The translations under genes and the position numbers were made by a program. The notes beneath the pieces are model-generated. The model had not been told where the DNA came from and made no database searches. It worked only from the letters and a program-made list of their open reading frames with translations. A stretch of DNA of 6,221 nt from Pseudomonadota bacterium. GTDB taxonomy: Bacteria > Desulfobacterota > Anaeroferrophillalia > Anaeroferrophillales > Tharpellaceae. Shown here one piece after another: positions 1-5,653 of the stretch. The stretch lies in the NCBI GenBank assembly GCA_030641485.1, contig DAOWHJ010000029.1, forward strand, positions 1-6,221, read 5' to 3'. Position 1 is the stretch's first letter, and each line of letters starts with the position of its first letter.

Positions 1-207
1 ACCGAAAGGAATTATCAGGCTTCCCGAACAGTCGAAATAAGGCGCTGTTAAGGACTTAAAAAGTTCTTCTCTGTGGCCACGGATAAAATCTCGGTCGTTA
101 TCGGTAAGAGGCCCGTTGCGCCGGTGCGCGAGGAGCCGTTCACCCTTTACTGATAGGACAACACCTGTCTTCTCGATTTGCTGACGTGGTGTTAATTGTG
201 ATATCAT
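1..207 (-). CDS. Partial protein with TubC-like N-terminal domain (C-terminus beyond left edge)
   Basis: An open frame of 69 codons starts with ATG at 207 and runs off the left edge with no stop, so only the N-terminus is present. The residues show the pattern of the TubC N-terminal docking-like domain: a hydrophobic strand (GVVLSVKGERLLA, about residues 15-27), a 'PLTDNDRDFIRGHREEL' helix (about 33-49) and then LFKSL. In other proteins this fold reads roughly GV.L...GDRL......LT.E.R..IR.HK.EL...L. After it comes a short 'CSGSLIIPF' stretch that I cannot assign. The start lies 1 nt after the stop of the upstream ATPase gene, with GGAGG about 9 nt before the ATG, which indicates translational coupling in the replication operon. 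The domain match is from memory of the family pattern; the function of this protein in the element is unknown. Confidence 0.72.
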   Translation of the reverse strand, partial: MISQLTPRQQIEKTGVVLSVKGERLLAHRRNGPLTDNDRDFIRGHREELFKSLTAPYFDCSGSLIIPFG

Positions 208-208
208 C

Positions 209-1711
209 CTAAAATTCCTCCGGGGGATAAGCAGTCAAACTTTCTGTTTTTATGGGTTGTGACGGTATTTCCTGTTGTGGTAGCAAGCTCCCATGGTTGT
301 TATTAGGCTCTTGCGAAATAAGCGAATTTGATGAAATAAGGGGTGCAATATCGTCAGAGGGGGTACTTATTTCGCTTGTTTCGCTAATTTCGCTAAGGGA
401 TTCTATGTAATGATACAATGTTGACGGAGCCCCACCGGTTTTCTTTTTCTCGACCCTGATGCGATTTGAAGCTAAAAGTTCTTTTAACGCCGATTCAAGT
501 TTTACCTTGCTCAGATGGTTGCCGAACGCTCGGTGCAACTCGGTTGCTGTCATGGATTTTTGCTGCAACATATCAGCGACCTTTTGTGTAGTCTGATCTG
601 CATCTTTGCCTGCAAAAATGTAGTTGGCAGACTGGCGGCAATATTCCCAAACCGCAACCCCTGCTCTTAGATGATCTAACGATATGGTTGTCTCGCCATC
701 CAATAAACAGTAGATCATTGACAGCCGTAAGGCTTGGGCTTCACCCCGGTTAGTGGTACACCCGGCGAGGCCGGGGCGGTCTTTACTCAAGGATGAATAA
801 TAGTCGGAACACCAAGCATCAATGGCACTAACACCAAGGGTAATCTCGGAACCTTGGGTTTTACGCAAAATTTTACTTAGACGTTTTTGCAGGGTTAGCA
901 ATTTTTCGCCATTCATTGGTTTTGGAATCGGGACAAGTTTTTGACGGCGGGCCAGGCTCCATAAAATCCTGTTGGCAAAACCGTTAAAGCTTTCCGACTC
1001 TGCGAGTTTTGCAATTAACTCCGTCAATGTTACATGGCTAACCCATCCGACAACCCCATTGGTCGCTCTGATTTTATTGTTTTTTGTCAATGGGTCGAGC
1101 GTTCCACCGTCCCAACATTGACGTATAATCATGGAGAGCGTGTTTCCCTCGCGTTTAGTGTTGGCCAGGACTCCGCCAAACTCCTCATCCATTACAAACA
1201 GCCGCTTGTCTTCAACCCCAGGGTCAACAACTTCATTTACTTTTGTTTTTGCGTTATATTTTTCCGTGGGGTCTCTGATCGCATAAATAATGCCTTCCCC
1301 ACTTGAAAAAGGGCCTTTACTCGATCTTGCGACTTGCAACACATAATCACTAAAGGGTAAGTTGTGTAGTGCGAATAACTTCTCCACAGGTTTACTGCTG
1401 GTACCCTTTCGGGCTTTAGAGCTGCTGCCAACAATTACGCATGCCAAAATAGGTTTATGCTTCGTATCGCCAACCTCCATAGTATTGCTGTTTCCGATTT
1501 CGACACCGAATCTCGTCAAAAAGGTCATAAGCACTGCCGCCGGGTCAGCCTCACTATTGCTGGTTGCGAGCTTTACGAAGTCTCCAGCAAAACCTCGCAA
1601 AGCCTCTTGACCCAATATCGGCCAATTAGGTATTTCAGGCTCAAAGGATTCAGTATTACCCAACCCCGTCGTTGCTCCGATCTGCTCTTTCAGGTTTTCA
1701 GCTATTTTCAT
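209..1711 (-). CDS. DUF3987-type ATPase, probable replicative helicase of the element
   Basis: The product is 500 aa. Residues 26-75 match the conserved entry of DUF3987/YfjI-like proteins (PNWPILGQEALRGFAGDFV). A P-loop variant lies at about 95-105 (GSSSKARKGTS, K102), a Walker B at 171-178 (LFVMDEEF, D175/E176), a sensor-like 'SHVTLTEL' at 225-232, and a possible arginine finger in 'GFANRILW' (R248). Residues 378-435 look like a winged helix. The tail after 436 is Ser/Glu-rich (SEISETSEIS) and low complexity. The family is associated with phage and plasmid replication, so helicase or ATPase activity at an origin is inferred. I chose ATG at 1711 because AAGGAGGG lies 6 nt upstream. The frame is open further upstream to 1825, but that stretch overlaps the primase gene by 128 nt and has no visible ribosome site. 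The chosen start overlaps the primase stop by 14 nt, consistent with coupled translation. Confidence 0.88.
   Translation of the reverse strand: MKIAENLKEQIGATTGLGNTESFEPEIPNWPILGQEALRGFAGDFVKLATSNSEADPAAVLMTFLTRFGVEIGNSNTMEVGDTKHKPILACVIVGSSSKARKGTSSKPVEKLFALHNLPFSDYVLQVARSSKGPFSSGEGIIYAIRDPTEKYNAKTKVNEVVDPGVEDKRLFVMDEEFGGVLANTKREGNTLSMIIRQCWDGGTLDPLTKNNKIRATNGVVGWVSHVTLTELIAKLAESESFNGFANRILWSLARRQKLVPIPKPMNGEKLLTLQKRLSKILRKTQGSEITLGVSAIDAWCSDYYSSLSKDRPGLAGCTTNRGEAQALRLSMIYCLLDGETTISLDHLRAGVAVWEYCRQSANYIFAGKDADQTTQKVADMLQQKSMTATELHRAFGNHLSKVKLESALKELLASNRIRVEKKKTGGAPSTLYHYIESLSEISETSEISTPSDDIAPLISSNSLISQEPNNNHGSLLPQQEIPSQPIKTESLTAYPPEEF
313..394. repeat. TTTCGCT repeats with inverted copies in the ATPase C-terminal tail
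   Basis: TTTCGCT occurs at 370-376, 379-385 and 388-394 with an exact 9-bp period. GCGAAATAAG (313-322) is an inverted copy of CTTATTTCGC (366-375), and GAAATAAG recurs at 333-340. The 9-bp units encode the SEI/SET repeats of the low-complexity tail. They could be a short codon-phased expansion or binding sites inside the gene. Confidence 0.6.
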
Positions 1712-2648
1712 TGTCAACCCTCCTTCCATCGGGAGCCAAATAAAGTAAACGTTGCCTCCTGCCATTATCCCGCTGATGACCTGGCAGGCGGGACAAACGG
1801 GCCTCATTCTTACAAGCTCCGTCAACTCCTAGAGGTACCAGTAAGTTTTTGAAAAGTTCCTGTTCAACTTGCTCTGTCCATGTCTCGGTATCATCTATGC
1901 CGTCTATTTTAACCCAGCCGTGAATCGATTTATTGCCGGAATCAATGAGCGCGGCAACCGGTAAATTTACACCCCACCAAAAAGCGAATTGCTCTTCCCG
2001 GCTGATGTTGTCAAACTCGACAACGGCGTAACGAAATGACTTGATGCAGCTATCACCTCGCAAAGTTGGTTTACCGTCCCGGGTGAGCCCTTTTTCACCG
2101 GTTAAAGGGTTGGGGATGATGTGGGGCAAAGTCTTACCGCCGCTCCTGAAATACTGCTGCCATTCTGTCGCTGTCATAATTGTTTTGCCCAATTTACCAG
2201 AGCTGTACCGTTCTCCCATAAAAATTAAATCATCATCCTGGTATAGGTGGGAGAGTAGATTTATGGGATCTTCTTTATGCCCCCAATCAATGCGAACTGG
2301 GGACGCTTCCCAAATATCGGCCTCCTCGACACCTGCGCCCAGGGCTATGATTTTGTTCCTGGCTGCCTCGCTGTTAAAAACGGGCCTGATTTTCTTCTCT
2401 TCAAAATTGTAGTGGACAACATTATCGCCTTTATCATGCTGAGCCTTTTTAATTGCTCTGCTGATTTCCTGATCGCTGACATGCCTTGACCCGTGAACGT
2501 GGTTCCGAAGATCATCATGTATCTGTTGGGGGTCAATCCCCGCATACACGCCATGGTTAGCGGCTCCCAGCAATGCCAAGTTACAGCCATCACCCCCGGA
2601 TGCCGGAAGGTTGGTAACTGCGTATTCGTATTTTTCAAGTGCTGACAT
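1698..2648 (-). CDS. Archaeo-eukaryotic-type (AEP/RepB-like) primase
   Basis: The product is 316 aa and likely synthesises RNA/DNA primers for replication of the element. The C-terminal half carries AEP hallmarks: motif I as 'VVEFD' (E211, D213), motif II as 'SGNKSIHGW' (237-245, S241/H243), and a basic 'NEARLSRLPG' (281-290) followed by 'RQRLLYL' (298-304). D276 in 'LGVDGACK' may be the third acidic residue. The N-terminal 75 residues (HGVYAGIDPQQIHDDL...ISRAIKKA) resemble a helical PriCT-type or DNA-binding segment. Here the primase and ATPase are separate adjacent genes, whereas P4 alpha fuses the two activities. ATG at 2648 has GAGG 6 nt upstream. The gene lies 58 nt after the AlpA-like gene and overlaps the ATPase start by 14 nt, so the three form an operon. 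The catalytic assignment is from motif pattern only. Confidence 0.85.
   Translation of the reverse strand: MSALEKYEYAVTNLPASGGDGCNLALLGAANHGVYAGIDPQQIHDDLRNHVHGSRHVSDQEISRAIKKAQHDKGDNVVHYNFEEKKIRPVFNSEAARNKIIALGAGVEEADIWEASPVRIDWGHKEDPINLLSHLYQDDDLIFMGERYSSGKLGKTIMTATEWQQYFRSGGKTLPHIIPNPLTGEKGLTRDGKPTLRGDSCIKSFRYAVVEFDNISREEQFAFWWGVNLPVAALIDSGNKSIHGWVKIDGIDDTETWTEQVEQELFKNLLVPLGVDGACKNEARLSRLPGHQRDNGRRQRLLYLAPDGRRVDNENS
1718..1725 (-). promoter_or_regulatory. Shine-Dalgarno of the DUF3987 ATPase
   Basis: On the minus strand AAGGAGGG stands 6 nt before the ATG at 1711, inside the last codons of the primase gene. It is the strongest ribosome site in the area and is the reason for placing the ATPase start at 1711 rather than at the in-frame ATG at 1825. 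Confidence 0.8.
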
Positions 2649-2667
2649 ACCTTACCTCTTCCTCAAG

Positions 2668-2694
2668 GCCTCCGGTCGTCCGCCGGGGGCTTTT
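2668..2694 (+). terminator. Terminator-like hairpin between AlpA-like and primase genes
   Basis: GCCTCCGG (2668-2675) pairs with CCGGGGGC (2683-2690) with one T-G wobble and a 7-nt loop, followed by TTTT. Read on the plus strand it is a good intrinsic terminator, although every gene here reads minus. On the minus strand the hairpin has a C/A mismatch and no T-run, so it should not stop the operon. It may block plus-strand (antisense) transcription into the AlpA-like gene, or act as an intercistronic stabiliser. Confidence 0.5.
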
Positions 2695-2706
2695 CTGCGT
2701 TCTGGA

Positions 2707-2994
2707 TCATGCCGCTGTGTCCTGCTGGGTCTCGATCACAAACCCGCGCTTGACCATATAACGGGCTAGCGAATCTACCGGATAACTAACCTTCCCTATC
2801 GAACCGAAAACAACCCGTTCATCTGGCCCCCGCTTCAAACAATCGTCATTGGCGCAGGTGCCGCTATTCAGCATCCCGCAAGATACCCCCCCCACATCAG
2901 CCCGACGAACATGGGTTCCTGCTCCATTAGCCTTTAAAAATTCGATAACTATTTGAACTTGCGCCGCGTCAATATCCGCTTTTCTTTTCTGCAT
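2707..2994 (-). CDS. AlpA/excisionase-like small DNA-binding protein (putative)
   Basis: The product is 95 aa. Residues 41-83 (MLNSGTCANDDC...GPDERVVFGSIGKVSYPVDSLARYMVKRG) resemble the second half of helix_turn_helix_17/AlpA-type domains, where a 'TLxNxxxxGxGP' turn is followed by a strand and 'v.YPvdsL..wl..R'. The first helix-turn-helix part (about 9-35) is less clear. Three cysteines (C39, C47, C52) sit in the recognition region and could bind metal or be incidental. Proteins of this type act as excisionases or transcription activators in P4-like elements and satellites. It is the first gene of the replication operon: GAGGT lies 8 nt before the ATG at 2994, and a promoter lies at 3046-3074. 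The family assignment is by pattern and moderate; the exact target is unknown. Confidence 0.65.
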   Translation of the reverse strand: MQKRKADIDAAQVQIVIEFLKANGAGTHVRRADVGGVSCGMLNSGTCANDDCLKRGPDERVVFGSIGKVSYPVDSLARYMVKRGFVIETQQDTAA

Positions 2995-3009
2995 AGTGTT
3001 TTACCTCGC

Positions 3010-3023
3010 TTAACAATGGTTAA
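3010..3023. promoter_or_regulatory. Operator-like palindrome TTAAC-AATG-GTTAA
   Basis: The inverted repeat TTAAC(4 nt)GTTAA sits between the predicted transcription start and the ribosome site of the AlpA-like gene. The position suits a repressor or activator site in the leader. The binding protein is unknown; the helix-turn-helix protein at 3307-4074 is an obvious candidate. Confidence 0.4.
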
Positions 3024-3045
3024 TATTTCGCTATTATTACGACTA

Positions 3046-3074
3046 AGGATAACGACTGAGTTAACACTTGTCAA
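3046..3074 (-). promoter_or_regulatory. Sigma70-type promoter of the replication operon
   Basis: On the minus strand a perfect -35 TTGACA (3069-3074) is followed after exactly 17 nt by TATCCT (3046-3051), matching the -10 consensus at four of six positions. Transcription would start near 3039 and read into the AlpA-like gene starting at 2994. Confidence 0.6.
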
Positions 3075-3184
3075 GGGAAAAACATCTGTAAATTCAAGCA
3101 GTTAGGTTATCAAGAGAAAGCCTGAAAGGTCGATCAGGTTTTACTGAAAGTAAGCATTTATAAGGGAAAAAGAGCAGTTAGGTT
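3073..3184. repeat. Direct repeats AAGGGAAAAA ... AGCAGTTAGGTT (two copies)
   Basis: AGCAGTTAGGTT occurs identically at 3097-3108 and 3173-3184. Each copy is preceded by AAGGGAAAAA (3073-3082 and 3162-3171), with different gaps of 14 and 1 nt. The pairing of two motifs suggests protein-binding sites (iteron-like or regulatory) rather than chance AT-rich similarity. Confidence 0.5.
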
Positions 3185-3192
3185 TTTTAGAC

Positions 3193-3253
3193 AAAAAAAA
3201 TCACCAACAAAATATCATACAGATTTTAACCTGCTGTATTTGTTAGTGATTTT
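3193..3253 (-). terminator. Rho-independent terminator of the helix-turn-helix gene
   Basis: The arms at 3239-3253 and 3197-3211 form a 15-bp stem on the minus strand with one G-T wobble. An inner TACAG/CTGTA stem (3218-3222 with 3234-3238) extends it. Eight T follow on the minus strand (A-run 3193-3200). It lies about 54 nt after the stop of the gene ending at 3307 and separates it from the replication operon. Confidence 0.85.
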
Positions 3254-3306
3254 ATCAGTTTTTAGAAAGGATTATGCTATTTTAGGAAAAAATATAATAA
3301 ATAAAC

Positions 3307-4074
3307 CTAATCGACCTTTGTGCGGCGTCCACCCTTGGGTTTTGTATTTAACAGTGTGAATATATCTTTGCCCTCGTTGGCTACAAAGGTATCTTTGTTG
3401 ATTTTTTCTCGATTCTGCCATAACATAACTGCAATTTCAAGCAATGGGGCGTGGTGGGGGTGTCCGTGTTCATTCTTTGAATGTTTCGTGGTGGTAGGTT
3501 CCTCTATCTTTTTAGTAGGACTTCCGTCAACAATGACTCTCTTAATCCGTCCGGCTTGTGTTTCCTCTCCAAGATTGTAAAGCTCCAGTGCATCATCGAC
3601 CATTTCATATTTACTTTGTAGTGGTGACTGAGGTGTGAGACCTTGACTGAATACTTCCCGCCATACCTCAACAGCTATTCGTAATTCCGGTGGGTAGTCG
3701 TTTTCCGTGAGAATCTGAAGGCCTTGCTCTTGCTCGAAGCGGTGAGATTCTTTTTCTGTTATAGCTAAATCTTTAAGAGTCACAAATCGTGAGCCAAAAT
3801 ACTTCCCTCTTTTGTCGAGCATATCATTTAAAATATGAGCGTGAATTGGTCGCGGGGAACGATCCTTATCAGGTGAGTCAGGCAATTTTCTTTTTAGATA
3901 ACTGACTACAGATGGGTCGGGAGTTATTAAGGGTGTACGGCTTCCACGTAATGCTGAGGCTAGGTGTATTTTTAAAAGACCATTAGCGCCCCATTCAAGT
4001 ATTTCGTATTCCGTACAGCCCCAGCGTTCGGCAACTTCTTTTAAGGTGTAGTATCCAAGGTTGATTTTATTCAT
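3307..4074 (-). CDS. Helix-turn-helix (MerR/excisionase-like) protein of the integrase module, function unknown
   Basis: The product is 255 aa. Residues 8-38 (YYTLKEVAERWGCTEYEILEWGANGLLKI) fit a helix-turn-helix of the MerR/excisionase type, implying DNA binding. Residues 85-125 contain 'FVTLKDLAITEKESHRFE'. A conserved-looking 'YPPELRIAVEVWREVF' at 127-142 resembles a segment ('YP.EL.IA..aW') that I recall from mobile-element proteins near P4-type integrases. A related 'PLLEIAVMLWQNRE' recurs at 210-223. Residues 184-207 are charged and His/Lys-rich, probably a flexible linker. The C-terminus is basic. ATG at 4074 is preceded by AGGAGG with a 9-nt gap, and that site is complementary to a hairpin loop in the leader (see 4113-4180). 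The gene probably shares a transcript with the integrase 124 nt upstream, because I see no good promoter between them. A role as element regulator is inferred. Confidence 0.75.
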   Translation of the reverse strand: MNKINLGYYTLKEVAERWGCTEYEILEWGANGLLKIHLASALRGSRTPLITPDPSVVSYLKRKLPDSPDKDRSPRPIHAHILNDMLDKRGKYFGSRFVTLKDLAITEKESHRFEQEQGLQILTENDYPPELRIAVEVWREVFSQGLTPQSPLQSKYEMVDDALELYNLGEETQAGRIKRVIVDGSPTKKIEEPTTTKHSKNEHGHPHHAPLLEIAVMLWQNREKINKDTFVANEGKDIFTLLNTKPKGGRRTKVD

Positions 4075-4083
4075 TGTCTTAAA

Positions 4084-4180
4084 CCTCCTGGTTTCATCCT
4101 GGCTAAAGTAATCCCGGTCAAACCGCTACCAGGAGAGAGCGGTTTTTCAATGCAGGTAGCGAGCCTGCACCTAGACCGGG
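4084..4180 (-). ncRNA. Structured leader: two hairpins in an outer stem, loop complementary to the Shine-Dalgarno
   Basis: On the minus strand the outer stem CCCGGTC/GACCGGG (4174-4180 with 4113-4119, 7 bp) encloses two hairpins. The first is TGCAGG/CCTGCA (4164-4169 with 4151-4156). The second is AAACCGCT/AGCGGTTT (4138-4145 with 4120-4127, 8 bp) with a 10-nt loop. The second hairpin stacks directly on the outer stem. Its loop contains CTCCTGGT (4128-4135), which can pair for 8 nt with ACCAGGAG (4085-4092) covering the ribosome site of the next gene. This is a plausible cis-acting translational switch. No T-run follows on the minus strand, so it is not a simple terminator. It matches no riboswitch class I recognise. 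Confidence 0.55.
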
Positions 4181-4198
4181 GGTGGTGCCGTCAATCGT

Positions 4199-5494
4199 TC
4201 AAGTAAAATTAGCCTGAATGACATTGGTTTGGGTTGCGCCACTCTCAATCTGTTGTAGCTTATTCGCCCATGCGATTAAAGCAGCCTCAATCTCTGGAGC
4301 ACGATTATATTTGTCATAAAATTTTCTAGTAATCCCAGGGATTGAATGGGCCAATATATCAGGAACAACGCTTCCATGTCCCAGCTTTGCAATATGGGTT
4401 GCCGCTGTTCGCCTTAAATCATGTGGGGTAAATGTTTCCAGGTCTGGCAAATGCTGTTGCAATTTCCTAACCCGGCTGGTCAGTGTGTCTCTTCGCATAA
4501 AAGGAGTTTTGCCTTCAACGGGGAAAACATATTTTTCTAAAAAAAAGTCTTCAATCCTGTCTTTGATAATCTGCCTTGCCGGGGCCGACAAGTAAACCCT
4601 ATGGGCTACGCCTGGTTTTATCTCCCTCCCATCCATCTCGAACCATCCATCTTTGATCTGTGAAAGCCGCATAGCGACAATTTCACCGGGACGCTGGCCG
4701 GTCAAAAGAATAAGCCTAAGAGCATCAGCAAAATTTCGAGGACACTTCTCAACATCGTCAAGGACAACGAACAACTCTTTAAGTTCCGTCTCGCTTAACA
4801 CCCTCTCTTTGACAACTTCTTTACCTGGCGGTTTAACATTAGCCGCAGGACTTGCCTTAAGCAAATTTACATCAACGGCATAAGTAAAAACCCCTTTAAC
4901 AGTCGCGAGAACTCTATTTGCCTGGATGGGAGTTTTTAAGGATATCTCTTCGACCAGATCAATCACGGCTGTCTTGTCGATCTTATCAATAGGGGTGCCA
5001 CTCCATACTGGCAAAATGTGGTTATCAATAAGGCGCACATATTCTGCAACTGTTCGCGGTTTTAGTTGCGCCTTAGCATACCGGGTTAAATATCGCACTG
5101 TCAGTGCCTTGAAAGATCGCTTGTCTTTACTTGCCCGTTCTCGTTTTTTAATCTCTTGGCGCTCACGCAATGGGTCGGCCTGTGCTTTGGCGTCGTCTTC
5201 GTTTCCTTTTAGACTCACCAACCTTGCATGTTCTGCGAGTAATTCTTTCAGCGTGGGAGGCTTTGTCTGTCCTTCCAGTGCGTTATCTTTCTCGTTAAAT
5301 GGTCGCCAAACACCAAAAGTCATCTCTTTTCTTGCGTCTTCGACCTGGTATCGGTATAAAAATTTTATTGATCTCTGAGGAGAAATATTCAAGATCAAAC
5401 CGGGGTATTGTTTGGCTGAAACCCTAGCTCTTCCGAGGTTTTCCTTCAATAACTTCCTTAGCCCTGGCACTGTAAGTTTTTTCTCTATTGCCAT
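4199..5494 (-). CDS. P4-type (DUF4102) tyrosine site-specific integrase
   Basis: The product is 431 aa, the usual length for P4-type integrases, and catalyses integration and excision at a tRNA att site. The N-terminal DUF4102-like arm-binding domain spans about 1-110 and is followed by a charged linker, a SAM-like core-binding domain (about 126-225), and the catalytic domain. Catalytic residues are visible: R268 in 'TGQRPGE', H358 and R361 in 'HDLRRT', H383 in 'LAHS', and nucleophile Y393 in 'KFYDKY'. The tail 'EIEAALIAWANKL' is typical. I chose ATG at 5494 because AGAGGGGG lies 5 nt upstream. An in-frame ATG at 5536 would add 14 residues, but these are encoded by the 11-bp repeats and lack a ribosome site. 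The gene sits 159 bp from the tRNA-Arg-derived att core, as expected for the element's own integrase. Confidence 0.93.
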   Translation of the reverse strand: MAIEKKLTVPGLRKLLKENLGRARVSAKQYPGLILNISPQRSIKFLYRYQVEDARKEMTFGVWRPFNEKDNALEGQTKPPTLKELLAEHARLVSLKGNEDDAKAQADPLRERQEIKKRERASKDKRSFKALTVRYLTRYAKAQLKPRTVAEYVRLIDNHILPVWSGTPIDKIDKTAVIDLVEEISLKTPIQANRVLATVKGVFTYAVDVNLLKASPAANVKPPGKEVVKERVLSETELKELFVVLDDVEKCPRNFADALRLILLTGQRPGEIVAMRLSQIKDGWFEMDGREIKPGVAHRVYLSAPARQIIKDRIEDFFLEKYVFPVEGKTPFMRRDTLTSRVRKLQQHLPDLETFTPHDLRRTAATHIAKLGHGSVVPDILAHSIPGITRKFYDKYNRAPEIEAALIAWANKLQQIESGATQTNVIQANFT

Positions 5495-5499
5495 GATTT

Positions 5500-5507
5500 C
5501 CCCCTCT
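5500..5507 (-). promoter_or_regulatory. Shine-Dalgarno of the left integrase
   Basis: AGAGGGGG on the minus strand stands 5 nt before the ATG at 5494. It decides against the longer in-frame start at 5536. Confidence 0.75.
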
Positions 5508-5514
5508 AAAAAAG

Positions 5515-5548
5515 TGACCACCATTTTGACCACCATTTGACCACCATT
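5515..5548. repeat. Three 11-bp direct repeats TGACCACCATT (candidate integrase arm sites)
   Basis: Exact copies stand at 5515-5525, 5527-5537 and 5538-5548, spaced 12 and 11 bp, about one helical turn. They lie in the leader of the integrase gene, about 105 bp from the att core. The position and periodicity suit arm-type binding sites of the integrase, which could also let it repress its own gene. The binding role is inferred. Confidence 0.6.
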
Positions 5549-5579
5549 TATGGGTGATTCAAAATGATTGTCTGTGAAG

Positions 5580-5609
5580 GGTGTACCATTTAACTTATTG
5601 TAATGTCAA
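5580..5609 (-). promoter_or_regulatory. Promoter of the left integrase
   Basis: On the minus strand TTGACA (5604-5609) is followed after 18 nt by TGG-TACACC, an extended -10 of the TGn type with a weak hexamer. Transcription would start near 5573 and pass through the 11-bp repeats before the start codon. Confidence 0.5.
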
Positions 5610-5653
5610 GGGGTTTTGTTATTATTCAGGAAGGTCTATGAATGGTTAAATTA

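Larger units (their letters stand above)
2995..3306. other. AT-rich non-coding spacer (promoter, repeats, terminator; possible origin)
   Basis: No convincing gene lies here. It holds the replication-operon promoter and operator-like palindrome on the left, two copies of AGCAGTTAGGTT with associated AAGGGAAAAA motifs in the middle, a weak stem AAGCCTGA/TCAGGTTT (3118-3141), and the terminator of the helix-turn-helix gene on the right. AT-richness and direct repeats next to a primase-helicase operon make it a candidate replication origin; this is inference only. Confidence 0.5.

Noticed and set aside
370..394. CRISPR-like short repeat array (TTTCGCT x3)
   Set aside because: Units are 9 bp with 2-nt gaps, lie in a coding tail, and have no spacers of CRISPR length.
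1712..1825. Longer start for the DUF3987 ATPase at 1825
   Set aside because: It would overlap the primase gene by 128 nt and has no visible ribosome site, while AAGGAGGG precedes the ATG at 1711.
1457..1852. Plus-strand open frame opposite the ATPase and primase genes
   Set aside because: It lies wholly over two well-supported minus-strand genes, and the translation is low in recognisable features.
3118..3141. Terminator AAGCCTGA/TCAGGTTT on the plus strand
   Set aside because: The stem has a G-T wobble, the T-run is short and broken, and no plus-strand gene lies upstream; it is recorded only as a weak stem in the spacer.
4120..4147. Simple intrinsic terminator on the plus strand (AAACCGCT/AGCGGTTTTT)
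   Set aside because: No plus-strand gene precedes it, and the hairpin is embedded in a larger outer stem with loop-SD complementarity, so a leader structure on the minus strand explains more.
4926..5378. Plus-strand open frame of 150 codons opposite the integrase
   Set aside because: It is a shadow of the minus-strand integrase, which has full catalytic motifs; the plus-strand translation shows no domain and no ribosome site.
5495..5536. Longer start (14 extra residues) for the left integrase at 5536
   Set aside because: The extension is encoded by the 11-bp direct repeats, has no ribosome site, and a strong AGAGGGGG stands before the ATG at 5494.
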